A stretch of 64,000 nucleotides of DNA. It comes from an uncultured Porphyromonadaceae bacterium. Its GTDB lineage: Bacteria; Bacteroidota; Bacteroidia; Bacteroidales; UBA11471. The notes under the pieces were generated by a model. It searched no databases. It was given only the letters and a program-made list of their open reading frames with translations, and was not told the DNA's origin. The stretch spans positions 10,077-74,076 of the forward strand of contig URHG01000009.1 of the NCBI GenBank assembly GCA_900547555.1, written 5' to 3'. This document shows positions 18,532-27,052 of this stretch, one piece after another. The position numbers and the translations under genes were made by a program. The number at the start of each line of letters is the position of its first letter. The first letter of the stretch is position 1.

Positions 18532-18876
18532 GTCATTCCGAATGAATATGAGGAACCACCGGCAAGAGGTTTGTTTTTCCTTTGAGATTCTTCACTTCGT
18601 TCAGAATGACATACGTTGTGTGGGAAAGTACTTCCTCTTTCACGGTCGTTGGAATGACAGTGTTTTTGAGAACAGCAGCCCCTTGTCATTCCGAACTGAG
18701 GCGGGTAGGCCGAGTGTGAGGGATTTCCTGTTTTGCCCGAGTGTCATTCCGAACGCATGTGAGGAGTCTCTGATACGCCGTTTCTCATGGCGGGAGATTC
18801 TTCGGCGTTTTATACCTCAGAATGGTGTGCGCTCGGGAGGAGATTCTTCACTATACTTCGTTTCGTTCAGAATGAC
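18532..18876. repeat. Cluster of GTCATTCCGAA...GAATGAC palindromic repeats
   Basis: The 550-base gap between cysK and the next gene has no credible gene and is filled by repeat units bounded by GTCATTCCGAA and TTCAGAATGAC. One unit is 18532-18610. A second starts at 18685 (GTCATTCCGAACTGAGGC) and a third at 18743 (GTCATTCCGAACGCATGTGAG), the last running to 18876. The same units recur at 32679-33072. Open frames across them give typical repeat-derived peptides (FRMNMRN, SVIPNACEES) and are not genes. No transposase is present. They resemble non-autonomous dispersed repeats, and the inverted ends could form RNA hairpins. Confidence 0.8.
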
Positions 18877-18948
18877 AGCTATGTTTTTCCGAACCGAAGT
18901 TGAAAGACGAGTGTGAGGAATCTCTGACTTTGAAAGAGGTTGAAATAA

Positions 18949-18983
18949 AAACTGGGATATGTCCCGCAGACATATCCCAGTTT
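18949..18983 (-). terminator. Terminator of the calycin-like lipoprotein gene
   Basis: A perfect 15-bp stem AAACTGGGATATGTC / GACATATCCCAGTTT, a 5-base loop, and a U-rich tail on the minus strand. Confidence 0.88.
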
Positions 18984-19005
18984 ATTTTATAATCTTGTTT
19001 AATGA

Positions 19006-19524
19006 TTATTTTTTCTGTGCGGAGATTTCGATGTTTACTGTTTGTTCTGCGGGAGTATCTTTAAAGGCAGATGCTTCGATAGAAAGTTGGGCAGCACCGG
19101 CTTTGGTAATATTTCCTGTCAGAGTGTTGATAATAACATCCATTCCTATGATATTTTTCTCCAAATCCATATTGATACCGTTCAATGTCAACTTTTCACT
19201 GTCGGCTGTACTGGGGACTCCGTCAACTTGGAGAACAAGTTCTCCCAATATTAAGATCGAGTCGTTGATAGAGAGAGAGGTGGCGTTGGCTTGTTGATTG
19301 ATGGTAAAAGAAACTGGGCTTGAAGTAATATCTGGGTTAACGGCTTGAAAGAAATTTTCTCCATTTACGAGAATTTCGATATTGCCATCGTATTCTCCCG
19401 TAGCGTTTATGGGTGTTGTAATGCCATTGTTATTGTTGTTGTCATCATCTTCGTCATCGCCGCAGGCAACAAATGCGAGAGGCATAGCCAAAAACATAAG
19501 CAAATAAAGCAAGTTCTTTTTCAT
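19006..19524 (-). CDS. Putative surface lipoprotein, calycin-like
   Basis: 172 residues. The signal peptide ends at the lipobox LAFVAC (Cys21), followed by GDDEDDD and a run of Asn. An acidic stretch right after the lipidated Cys is the known lipoprotein export signal that sends lipoproteins to the outer surface in Bacteroidota, so surface exposure is likely. The mature part begins with ATGEYDGNIEI and has alternating beta strands, resembling the calycin-like small barrel lipoproteins of gut Bacteroidales. That family call is tentative. It is a single-gene unit with a -7 box 38 bases upstream and a strong terminator. Confidence 0.6.
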   Translation of the reverse strand: MKKNLLYLLMFLAMPLAFVACGDDEDDDNNNNNGITTPINATGEYDGNIEILVNGENFFQAVNPDITSSPVSFTINQQANATSLSINDSILILGELVLQVDGVPSTADSEKLTLNGINMDLEKNIIGMDVIINTLTGNITKAGAAQLSIEASAFKDTPAEQTVNIEISAQKK

Positions 19525-19561
19525 AATTCTTTTTTTTGAGTTTTCTTTATAAATTTGAGGG

Positions 19562-19569
19562 CAAAGATA
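19562..19569 (-). promoter_or_regulatory. -7 box (TATCTTTG) for the calycin-like lipoprotein
   Basis: Exact consensus on the minus strand, 38 bases before the start codon. Confidence 0.6.
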
Positions 19570-19650
19570 ATATATTCATTTGAAATACGGAAAACTTTCG
19601 GAGTATTTTTGCGTTTTCTGCGAGAATAGACCATTTAAGGACAAAAAGAT

Positions 19651-19893
19651 CTATTTCCGGAATAAACTGCGTACTTTTCTTATCATTCGCAAACTGGTGA
19701 TAGCCCCTTCGAATAGGGCGACACCTACCGAGAACCGTTTCAGCACCGAAAACGGCGAATTTCCCAGTCTGTAAAACGGGGCGAGTGTGTCCCAATACGT
19801 TTGGGAGAGTTCGCTGTGTTGTCTGGCTATCTTTGCCCGCACATCGGCCTTTTGCCGGGCCAATGATTTCATCGTTATTTTCGTATCGTTCAT
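19651..19893 (-). CDS. Small conserved-looking protein, third gene of YtxH-holin cluster
   Basis: 80 residues, basic. An amphipathic N-terminal helix (about 8-35) is followed by a weakly hydrophobic segment (about 48-70, VLKRFSVGVALFEGAITSLRMI). I do not recognise the family. It overlaps the previous gene by four bases (ATGA), so it is surely translated with it. Context suggests a membrane-associated partner of the holin-like protein. Confidence 0.6.
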   Translation of the reverse strand: MNDTKITMKSLARQKADVRAKIARQHSELSQTYWDTLAPFYRLGNSPFSVLKRFSVGVALFEGAITSLRMIRKVRSLFRK

Positions 19894-20279
19894 AACTCGT
19901 TATTTTTATTTTGAGTAAGTTCGTTTTGATCTTCTTTGGGGGTGATAAAGATTTTATACAGGAAACGCAAAATGGGATTGATCACACAAGGACGACGTAA
20001 AAGCCAAAGAAGAACGAAGAGCAGGAAAAATGCGCCGGCGATGATGGAATAGGCGGCAATGATTCCCGTATAGGATTCGAGGTAATGAACAGCCGAGAGA
20101 GAAAGGTACAACAATGTGATGGAGATGAGGATAATCGAAATGATAAGCAGAACGAGTGCCGATACGATGCGTGTCAGTTTCTCGACTCCGTCGAGTTTTA
20201 CCCATTCGTATTGGAGCGACAGGTATTGTCTGATTTCTGCGATGATTTGTCTCAGTGATGGAGTTGTATTGGTATTCAT
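19890..20279 (-). CDS. Phage-holin-like (Phage_holin_3_6) membrane protein
   Basis: 129 residues. Two strong transmembrane helices (about 41-65 and 73-93) sit between an amphipathic N-terminus and a charged tail, ending in RRPCVINPILRF. This is the layout of the small Phage_holin_3_6/Tmem family, which despite the name is a chromosomal envelope protein in Bacteroidota. It is flanked by YtxH and a small basic protein in one operon; function not established. Confidence 0.72.
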   Translation of the reverse strand: MNTNTTPSLRQIIAEIRQYLSLQYEWVKLDGVEKLTRIVSALVLLIISIILISITLLYLSLSAVHYLESYTGIIAAYSIIAGAFFLLFVLLWLLRRPCVINPILRFLYKIFITPKEDQNELTQNKNNEL

Positions 20280-20306
20280 AAGTAGAATATGTTCAAGAAA
20301 TTACAT

Positions 20307-20351
20307 AAAGATTTTCCCGACAATCGATACTATACTGCCGGGAAAATCTTT
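20307..20351 (-). other. Hairpin between ytxH-like gene and holin-like gene
   Basis: A perfect 13-bp stem (AAAGATTTTCCCG with its complement) around a 19-base loop, placed in the 86-base gap inside the operon. There is no convincing T-run after it, so it looks more like a processing or partial attenuation element than a full terminator. Confidence 0.6.
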
Positions 20352-20365
20352 TGAGCTTGGAAAAA

Positions 20366-20587
20366 TCAATCTTCTCTTTCAACAGCTTTGTCGAGTTTCA
20401 GCTTGGCTGCGATTTTGTTGACAAGGTTTTCCATGTCCTCGCGGCTCAGTTTGATACCGTTTTCTCGGAGGACCTCATTGATTTTGCTACGCGTGTCTTC
20501 ACCTTTTTCGGGAGCGAAGAGTATTCCTAAGGCTGCACCGATGGCTGCGCCGGTGAGGAATCCTGCTAATAAAGATGCACATTTCAT
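20366..20587 (-). CDS. YtxH domain protein
   Basis: 73 residues. The N-terminal glycine-rich transmembrane helix (LLAGFLTGAAIGAALGILFAP) followed by EKGEDTRSKI is the YtxH signature, and the remainder is a charged helix. YtxH proteins are small general-stress envelope proteins of unclear function. First gene of the YtxH-holin-small-protein cluster, with a TATCTTTG box 28 bases upstream. Confidence 0.8.
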   Translation of the reverse strand: MKCASLLAGFLTGAAIGAALGILFAPEKGEDTRSKINEVLRENGIKLSREDMENLVNKIAAKLKLDKAVERED

Positions 20588-20614
20588 AATACCGAAAATT
20601 TTATGGGTTTGTTA

Positions 20615-20622
20615 CAAAGATA
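20615..20622 (-). promoter_or_regulatory. -7 box (TATCTTTG) for the YtxH cluster
   Basis: Exact consensus on the minus strand, 28 bases before the YtxH start. Confidence 0.6.
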
Positions 20623-20761
20623 ACAAAAAAATCGTGGCTTGTATCGTTCGGCCGGCGAAAAAATAAGCTTTTTTGTTTCTTTCATAATTCCATGCGTGAA
20701 AAAACGGTAATCCGAGAGCAAATAGAGAATATATTCCGTTCGTGCATATGAGGTTTATCCT

Positions 20762-20769
20762 TATCTTTG
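20762..20769 (+). promoter_or_regulatory. -7 box (TATCTTTG) for uvrA
   Basis: Exact consensus, 25 bases before the ATG at 20794. It overlaps an earlier in-frame start at 20767 and so rules that start out. Confidence 0.65.
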
Positions 20770-20793
20770 CATCTTATACAATACGTGGCAAGT

Positions 20794-23580
20794 ATGTCAG
20801 AACAATTCATATCCATAAAAGGGGCCCGGGTCAATAATTTGAAAAATATCGATTTGGAGATACCCCGCAACAAACTTATCGTTATCACAGGTCTTTCCGG
20901 GTCGGGTAAGTCGTCGTTGGCATTCGATACTCTTTATGCCGAGGGACAACGCCGTTATGTCGAGAGCCTTTCGGCTTATGCCAGGCAATTTCTCGGACGA
21001 ATGAGTAAACCCGAGTGCGATTACATCAAAGGGATTCCGCCGGCAATTGCTATCGAGCAGAAAGTGAATACCCGTAATCCGCGTTCCACGGTAGGAACAT
21101 CGACCGAGATATACGATTATTTGCGTATGCTTTTTGCCCGTGTGGGGAAAACGTATTCTCCCGTGTCGGGGAAAGAAGTGAAAAAGCACCGGGTCGAAGA
21201 TGTGGTGCAATGTATCTTGTCGTACCCCGACGGTACGCGCATGGCTCTTTTTACACCGTTGCGATTTCCCGAAGACCGCGAGCCGCATACCGTTCTCGAT
21301 ATATTCCTGAAAGGCGGATATAACCGTGCCGAGTACAACGGTGAAGTCGTGCGCATCGAGGATTTGTTGCAGAAGAACGATGCAGACTTGAAAGAGGCGC
21401 GGATTTTTCTATTGATAGACCGTTCGGTCGTTTCCCGCACGAACGATGCCGTGAGCCGTATGTCCGATTCGGTCGAGACCGCTTTTTACGAAGGACATGG
21501 TGAGTGCCTGTTGCGTTTTTATACCGACGACGGTATCGAGTCGCATACTTTTTCCAATCGTTTCGAGGCCGATGGTATGGTTTTTGAAGAACCGAACGAT
21601 TTGATGTTCAATTTCAACAGTCCGGTCGGCGCTTGTCCCGTATGCGAGGGTTTCGGAAAGGTCATCGGTATCGATGAAGATTTGGTGATACCCAATAAAT
21701 CCCTTTCGGTGTATGACGATGCCGTAGTCTGCTGGAAAGGCGAGAAAATGAGCGAATGGAAAAAAGCTCTGATAAGCGTAGCCGATTTGTCTCGTTTTCC
21801 CATACATCGTCCGTACTATCAACTTACCGAGGCGCAGAAGAAACTTTTGTGGAATGGCAATTCTCTGTTTAAGGGAATCAATGATTTCTTCCGCATGGTC
21901 GAAGAGAACCAATATAAGATACAGTACCGGGTCATGTTGGCCCGCTACCGGGGAAAGACGATTTGTCCCGAGTGTCATGGCGGGCGGTTGAAGCCGCAGG
22001 CGCAGTATGTGAAGGTCGGAGGAAAGTCCATTGCCGAACTTGTCGTGCTTTCTATCGACGAATTGCGGCGTTTTTTCAGCGATCTTACGCTTGACGAGTA
22101 CGATGCCGCTGTGGCGAAACGTTTGCTTACCGAGATAAATAACCGTTTGAAATTTTTGTCCGATGTGGGGTTGGGGTATCTTACCCTCAATCGGTTGTCG
22201 TCGACGCTTTCGGGCGGAGAGAGCCAGCGTATCAATTTGGCGACATCGTTGGGTAGCAGTCTGGTCGGTTCGCTTTACATTCTCGACGAGCCGAGTATCG
22301 GGTTGCATTCGCGCGATACCGCTTTGCTTATTCAGGTTTTGCGCCGGCTTCAACAGTTGGGCAATACCGTGATTATCGTCGAGCACGACGAAGACATTAT
22401 CCGCTCTGCCGATTATATCATCGACATCGGTCCTCAGGCCGGGCGTCTGGGGGGAGAAGTCGTCTATCAAGGAACGTCGGAAGGATTGGTGAATGCCGAG
22501 CGCAGTTATACTGCCAAATATCTTACCGGCAGAGAAAGTATTCCCGTTCCGGTGCAACGGCGGTCGTGGCACAATTACATCGAGATAGAAGGCGCCGTGC
22601 ATAATAATCTGAAAAATATCGACGTGCGTTTTCCGCTTTACGTCATGACGGTAGTTACCGGAGTGAGCGGTTCGGGAAAATCGTCGCTCGTCAGAGATGT
22701 CTTTTATCGTTCTTTGGCGCGTTGCTATGACGATGAAGGGGTAATGCCGGGTACTTACGGACGTTTGTCGGGCGATGTATCGCTTATGAAACATATAGAG
22801 TTTGTCGACCAGAATCCTATCGGACATTCTTCCCGTTCCAATCCGGCGACTTATTTGAAGGCTTTCGATGAAATACGCAAACTCTTTGCCGAGCAGCAGG
22901 CTGCCAAGCAGATGGGATTTACGGCAGCCTACTTTTCTTTCAATGTCGAGGGCGGTCGTTGCGAGGAGTGTAAGGGCGATGGAACGATTACCGTAGAGAT
23001 GCAGTTTATGGCCGATCTTGTTTTACCTTGCGAGTCGTGTCATGGGAAGCGTTTCAAACCCGATATACTCGAAGTGGAATACCGGGGTAAAAATATTGCC
23101 GATGTTCTCGATATGACGATCAATCAGGCCGTAGAGTTTTTCTCGGAAAGCAGCGGAACCGCCGAGAAGAAAATCGTACGGCGATTGAAACCCCTGCAAG
23201 ATGTCGGTCTGGGGTATATCAAGATGGGGCAGACTTCGTCTACGCTTTCCGGGGGAGAAAATCAACGGGTGAAGTTGGCTTATTTTCTCAGTAATGAAAA
23301 ACAGGAACCGACGATTTTCGTTTTCGACGAGCCGACGACCGGATTGCACATTCACGATATAAAGACACTTTTGGCGGCATTCGATGCATTGATAGCCAAC
23401 GGTCATACGGTGGTGATCGTGGAGCATAATATGGAGGTAATCAAGTGCGCCGATTACATTATCGATATGGGTCCCGAAGGCGGAGAGGCCGGCGGTCATG
23501 TCGTGTGTTGCGGTACTCCCGAGGAAGTGGTGCGTTGCCCGCAATCTTATACCGGAAAATATTTACAAGAGAAGTTGTAG
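20794..23580 (+). CDS. uvrA: Excinuclease ABC subunit A
   Basis: 928 residues. The damage-sensing ATPase of nucleotide excision repair, acting as a dimer with UvrB. Two ABC modules are visible. The first Walker A is GLSGSGKSS (33-41) and the second GVSGSGKSS (about 623-631). Both ABC signatures are present (STLSGGESQRINLA, STLSGGENQRVKLA), as are the zinc-binding cysteine pairs CPVC, CPEC, CEEC and CESC. The start at 20794 (MSEQFISIKGARVNNLKNI) fits both the family and the promoter. Bacteroidales often have two UvrA paralogues; which one this is cannot be told here. Transcription ends at 23593. Confidence 0.95.
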   Translation: MSEQFISIKGARVNNLKNIDLEIPRNKLIVITGLSGSGKSSLAFDTLYAEGQRRYVESLSAYARQFLGRMSKPECDYIKGIPPAIAIEQKVNTRNPRSTVGTSTEIYDYLRMLFARVGKTYSPVSGKEVKKHRVEDVVQCILSYPDGTRMALFTPLRFPEDREPHTVLDIFLKGGYNRAEYNGEVVRIEDLLQKNDADLKEARIFLLIDRSVVSRTNDAVSRMSDSVETAFYEGHGECLLRFYTDDGIESHTFSNRFEADGMVFEEPNDLMFNFNSPVGACPVCEGFGKVIGIDEDLVIPNKSLSVYDDAVVCWKGEKMSEWKKALISVADLSRFPIHRPYYQLTEAQKKLLWNGNSLFKGINDFFRMVEENQYKIQYRVMLARYRGKTICPECHGGRLKPQAQYVKVGGKSIAELVVLSIDELRRFFSDLTLDEYDAAVAKRLLTEINNRLKFLSDVGLGYLTLNRLSSTLSGGESQRINLATSLGSSLVGSLYILDEPSIGLHSRDTALLIQVLRRLQQLGNTVIIVEHDEDIIRSADYIIDIGPQAGRLGGEVVYQGTSEGLVNAERSYTAKYLTGRESIPVPVQRRSWHNYIEIEGAVHNNLKNIDVRFPLYVMTVVTGVSGSGKSSLVRDVFYRSLARCYDDEGVMPGTYGRLSGDVSLMKHIEFVDQNPIGHSSRSNPATYLKAFDEIRKLFAEQQAAKQMGFTAAYFSFNVEGGRCEECKGDGTITVEMQFMADLVLPCESCHGKRFKPDILEVEYRGKNIADVLDMTINQAVEFFSESSGTAEKKIVRRLKPLQDVGLGYIKMGQTSSTLSGGENQRVKLAYFLSNEKQEPTIFVFDEPTTGLHIHDIKTLLAAFDALIANGHTVVIVEHNMEVIKCADYIIDMGPEGGEAGGHVVCCGTPEEVVRCPQSYTGKYLQEKL

Positions 23581-23592
23581 ATTTTGGAATTA

Positions 23593-23636
23593 AGATAGGG
23601 GGCGCAACAGTTTTCTGTCGCGCCCCCTATCTTTGC
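23593..23636. terminator. Bidirectional terminator, uvrA / acyl-CoA synthetase
   Basis: A 13-bp perfect stem AGATAGGGGGCGC / GCGCCCCCTATCT, extended inside by ACAG/CTGT, between convergent genes. Confidence 0.85.
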
Positions 23637-23647
23637 AGATATAGTAT

Positions 23648-25297
23648 TTACGCGTTTTGGTAAAGATACCGTTTGATACTGCGTTTCGGTGTTTTTTCAA
23701 ATTCTTCGTAGTATATTTTTATTTTGGAAATTTGGCTGTAACCCGGGAGAATTTTATTCACCGTAATACGGTTTTCCTCCATTACCTCTTCGATTTTATT
23801 GGTTAAACCCTGTTTTTCGGCATTCTCGAAATCGGGATAAATCAGGGCGATGAGTTTTCCCTCTTGCTCGATGACGATAGATTCATTGACATAGGGCAGG
23901 TTGTTGATTCTTGCCTCTATCTCTTCCGGATAAATGTTTTGCCCTGATGGTCCCAAAATCATACTTTTGCTGCGCCCTTTGAGGTAGATGTAGTTGTCAT
24001 CGTCGATGACGGCGAGATCGCCGGTATTGAGCCAACCATCTTTCAGCACGGCATCGGTTGCCTCTTGATTTTTATAGTATCCCAGCATCACACTGTCTCC
24101 CTTGACATGCAGCTCGCCGACGATACGGGCTCGGTCGGCCGAGTCGATGCGGGCTTCTGTTCGGTCTATTACCCGACCGCAAGAGCCGACCCGGGCTTTA
24201 TCCCACGGTGCGTAGGAAATAAGCGGGGCACACTCGGTCATGCCGTACCCGACAGTATAGGGGAAATTTATTTTGTGGAGGAAGATTTCCACCTCGTGGT
24301 TGAGAGCCGCTCCGCCGATAATGATTTCGAACATGTTCCCGCCGAATGCCTCTTCGAGCTTGGCTTTGATCTGCTGTTGCAATTGCGTATTGATGAGGGG
24401 AATTCTCATCAGCACTTGCATAAGCGGTTTTTCCAGCATGGGAAATATTTTACTGCGAATGATTTTTTCGATGATGAGAGGTACGGTGATGATGAGGCGG
24501 GGCTTCACTTCGGCAAATGCGTCCATGATGATCTTCGGTGAAGGAACACGCGTAAGGAAGTGTATGTGGCAACCTTTGGCGAAACATGTGCACAGTTCTA
24601 CCATCAATCCGTACATGTGGGCCATCGGGAGCATCGATACGATGGGGTCTCCCGGGTGTAGGAATTCAAAATTCTCATAGCAGTATTTCAGGTTGGTCCA
24701 CAAGCTACGGTAAGGAAGCATGACCCCTTTGGAGAAACCTGTCGATCCCGATGTATAATTGATGAGAGCCAGCTCCTCGGGGCTATCTTTGTGATAAGAA
24801 ACATCTTCCCGGCGGAACCGTTCGGGATATTTGTCTCCGAAATATTGGTTGAGATGTTCCCGGGCATCGGTCAGTTTTTTGCTTTTGCTATGCAGAACCG
24901 AGAAGTCGTTGATGAGGATAATACCCGATAGGTTAGACATTTTGTTCTTATCGAGGTTCTCATATACTACGTCGCCGACAAAAAGGAGCTTTGCTTCGGA
25001 ATGATTGACGATGTGATGCACATTATCGGGCTTGAATTCGTGCAGGATAGGTACTACGACAGCCCCGTAAGTGAGAGTGGCGAAAAATGCGACGGCCCAG
25101 TGTGAGGAGTTACGGCCGCAGATGGCTATTTTATCTCCTTTTTTTATGCCGGCCGCATCCATCAGGATATGCATCTTTTCTATTTTGCGGGCGATGTCTT
25201 TATAACTGTAAGAAACTCCTTTGAAATCGCTCAGTGCGGTCAGCTCCCAGTTGTCTCGGATGGAGTTTTCGATATATGCGTTGAAACTTTTGTCCAT
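23648..25297 (-). CDS. AMP-forming long-chain acyl-CoA synthetase-like enzyme
   Basis: 549 residues of the ANL superfamily. It activates a carboxylic acid (probably a fatty acid) through an acyl-AMP to the CoA thioester. The P-loop is YTSGSTGFSKGVM (about 178-192), then YGMTECAP (A5), LNTGDLAVIDDD (A7), YLKGRSKSMI and the C-terminal lysine region KTPKRSIKRYL. It is shorter than the 600-residue FadD15-like enzymes also found in this phylum. It lies 24 bases downstream of a 116-residue gene in the same direction. Substrate chain length cannot be inferred. Confidence 0.85.
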   Translation of the reverse strand: MDKSFNAYIENSIRDNWELTALSDFKGVSYSYKDIARKIEKMHILMDAAGIKKGDKIAICGRNSSHWAVAFFATLTYGAVVVPILHEFKPDNVHHIVNHSEAKLLFVGDVVYENLDKNKMSNLSGIILINDFSVLHSKSKKLTDAREHLNQYFGDKYPERFRREDVSYHKDSPEELALINYTSGSTGFSKGVMLPYRSLWTNLKYCYENFEFLHPGDPIVSMLPMAHMYGLMVELCTCFAKGCHIHFLTRVPSPKIIMDAFAEVKPRLIITVPLIIEKIIRSKIFPMLEKPLMQVLMRIPLINTQLQQQIKAKLEEAFGGNMFEIIIGGAALNHEVEIFLHKINFPYTVGYGMTECAPLISYAPWDKARVGSCGRVIDRTEARIDSADRARIVGELHVKGDSVMLGYYKNQEATDAVLKDGWLNTGDLAVIDDDNYIYLKGRSKSMILGPSGQNIYPEEIEARINNLPYVNESIVIEQEGKLIALIYPDFENAEKQGLTNKIEEVMEENRITVNKILPGYSQISKIKIYYEEFEKTPKRSIKRYLYQNA

Positions 25298-25321
25298 TAT
25301 GATTCGGATTTATCGGTGTTT

Positions 25322-25672
25322 TCAGATGAGTTGTAGTTGCTTGATATAATTGATGTATTCGTCGTTGCTTATGTCGAAAGCCCGGTCGATGTAATGAACA
25401 TAGTCTTCGAAGTAATCGCTTGCTATATCGGCGACGATATCTTCGCCCGGCAATTCGTTTTGGGTCAGGATACGTTCTATTTTATGGCGGAACCAAGCAA
25501 CGGTTTCACATTTTTTTTCCCACATGTCCGACTTTTCCTGTTCCCATTGATGACCATTGCGGATTATGAGATAGCAAGTGGCGTAAAATGTGTCGATAGA
25601 GGGAAATATACCGCTAAAAGATTGTAATATAGCGGGTTCTTTTTCTTTGAGGGCGACTTCTGTCGGTGTCAT
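25322..25672 (-). CDS. Hypothetical protein preceding the acyl-CoA synthetase
   Basis: 116 residues, acidic, mostly helical, no signal or membrane segment. I do not recognise a family; a Trp/His-rich central part (NGHQWEQEKSDMWEKK) and a DYFEDYVHYIDRAFDIS tail stand out. The frame is open further upstream, but the ATG at 25670-25672 (MTPTEVALKEKEP) lies 27 bases after a TATATTTG promoter box, so I start there. Probably co-transcribed with the acyl-CoA synthetase gene. Confidence 0.65.
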   Translation of the reverse strand: MTPTEVALKEKEPAILQSFSGIFPSIDTFYATCYLIIRNGHQWEQEKSDMWEKKCETVAWFRHKIERILTQNELPGEDIVADIASDYFEDYVHYIDRAFDISNDEYINYIKQLQLI

Positions 25673-25699
25673 CTTAATTTCTGTTTCAAAAAAACTGCA

Positions 25700-25707
25700 C
25701 AAATATA
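25700..25707 (-). promoter_or_regulatory. -7 box (TATATTTG) for the hypothetical/acyl-CoA synthetase unit
   Basis: Exact TAnnTTTG on the minus strand, 27 bases before the chosen ATG. Confidence 0.6.
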
Positions 25708-25909
25708 GGCTATTTTGTGCAATATAAAATACGGTATTCGATTTTTTTCTCCGAGTATTTATTTTCCAAGAGGATTCCAAAAAGCTGTTCTGCCTGGAAA
25801 TAAATGATTTGTAAAAAAAATTTTGAATTCGATATGGATATATTGAACATAAAAGGGTCGTTTCTGTATAATGTGCGACAGCCCGATATGGTTCTTTTCA
25901 TTAGCTTTA

Positions 25910-25941
25910 TTTGCTTAAAAAAAAAGAATGCCATATCTTAG
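25910..25941 (+). promoter_or_regulatory. Probable promoter of the mannose-1-phosphate guanylyltransferase unit
   Basis: TTTG at 25910-25913, a 20-base spacer, then TATCTTAG at 25934-25941 (one mismatch to TAnnTTTG). The leader would be only about 6 bases to the ATG at 25954. Confidence 0.5.
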
Positions 25942-25953
25942 CGAGCAATTAGA

Positions 25954-27021
25954 ATGAATCGTGTGAAAATGGCAGGAGAGGCACATCTCGTTATTATGGC
26001 AGGGGGAATCGGCAGTCGTTTTTGGCCGATGAGTACTCCCGAGGTTCCCAAACAATTTATCGATATTACCGGTTGCGGGCGATCGTTGATACAGCTTACG
26101 GCCGACCGTTTCATGTCGGTCGTTCGTCCCGAAAACATGTGGGTCGTAACCTCGAAACGGTATGAACGTTTGGTGCGGGAACAGCTCCCCGACATACCGG
26201 CATCGAATATCCTGCTCGAACCGTGTATGCGCAATACGGCGCCTTGTATCGCTTATGCCGGTTGGAAAATCAAGTCGAAAAACCCCGATGCGGCGATTGT
26301 CGTTACGCCGTCCGACCATATAGTAACGGATGTTCCCGAATTTCAGCGGGTTATTTCCGAGTCGTTGGATTTTATAAATCAAGATCGGGCTATACTCACA
26401 CTGGGCATGCGACCTACCCGTCCCGAGACCGGCTACGGATATATCGCCGCACGGCAAAGCGGGGTGTCGGCCGGAGAAATCCTTCCCGTAGAATCGTTTC
26501 GGGAGAAACCTTCGCTCGATGTTGCGCGACAGTATTTGCAGGCGGGTAATTACTTTTGGAATTCGGGACTTTTTCTTTGGCATGTGCAGACCCTTGAAAA
26601 AGCTTTCCGCACCCATTGTCCCGCGATGGCCGATATATTCGACCGCCTTGCACCTTCGTTTTATACACCCGACGAGCAATCGGCCGTCGATGAGATGTTT
26701 CCGCTTTGCGAGAATATATCGGTCGATTATGCCGTCATGGAAAAGGCTTCGGATATGTATGTCTTTCCGGCCGATTTCGGCTGGTCCGATTTGGGAACAT
26801 GGGGTTCCTTGCATACCTTGTTGCCGAGAGACGAGTCCGGCAATGCCTGCGTGGGAGATTCCGTGAAGATGATAGATTCACACCGTTGCATCGTGCATGT
26901 CCCGGCGGGAAAACGGGTCGTCGTGCAGGGGCTCGACGGTTATATCGTAGCCGAGAAAGACGGTACATTGCTGATATGCCGGCTGGAAGACGAACAACAT
27001 ATAAAAGAATACTCAAAGTGA
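25954..27021 (+). CDS. Mannose-1-phosphate guanylyltransferase
   Basis: 355 residues. It makes GDP-mannose from GTP and mannose-1-phosphate. The nucleotidyltransferase signature GGIGSRFWPMSTPEVPKQF is complete; TPSDHIV (metal/nucleotide site), FREKPS and NSGLFLWH fit the ManC/GMP family. It is the short form without the C-terminal cupin isomerase domain. An internal in-frame ATG at 25969 is an alternative start. The next gene, 31 bases on, couples a nucleotidyltransferase to a GHMP kinase, so both probably feed activated sugars into surface glycans or lipopolysaccharide. Confidence 0.88.
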   Translation: MNRVKMAGEAHLVIMAGGIGSRFWPMSTPEVPKQFIDITGCGRSLIQLTADRFMSVVRPENMWVVTSKRYERLVREQLPDIPASNILLEPCMRNTAPCIAYAGWKIKSKNPDAAIVVTPSDHIVTDVPEFQRVISESLDFINQDRAILTLGMRPTRPETGYGYIAARQSGVSAGEILPVESFREKPSLDVARQYLQAGNYFWNSGLFLWHVQTLEKAFRTHCPAMADIFDRLAPSFYTPDEQSAVDEMFPLCENISVDYAVMEKASDMYVFPADFGWSDLGTWGSLHTLLPRDESGNACVGDSVKMIDSHRCIVHVPAGKRVVVQGLDGYIVAEKDGTLLICRLEDEQHIKEYSK

Positions 27022-27052
27022 AATCACGAACAGATAATTTATTGACATTAGA

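Noticed and set aside
18395..18916. 173-codon open frame over the first repeat cluster
   Set aside because: The translation is the familiar repeat-derived pattern (VIPNACEES, FRMT) and spans several palindromic units; not a gene.
19890..20587. Prophage remnant suggested by the holin-like gene
   Set aside because: No other phage genes, attachment sites or integrase are near; the family is a normal chromosomal envelope protein in this phylum.
21409..22827. 472-codon open frame antisense within uvrA
   Set aside because: It mirrors the highly conserved sense protein and shows no family features.
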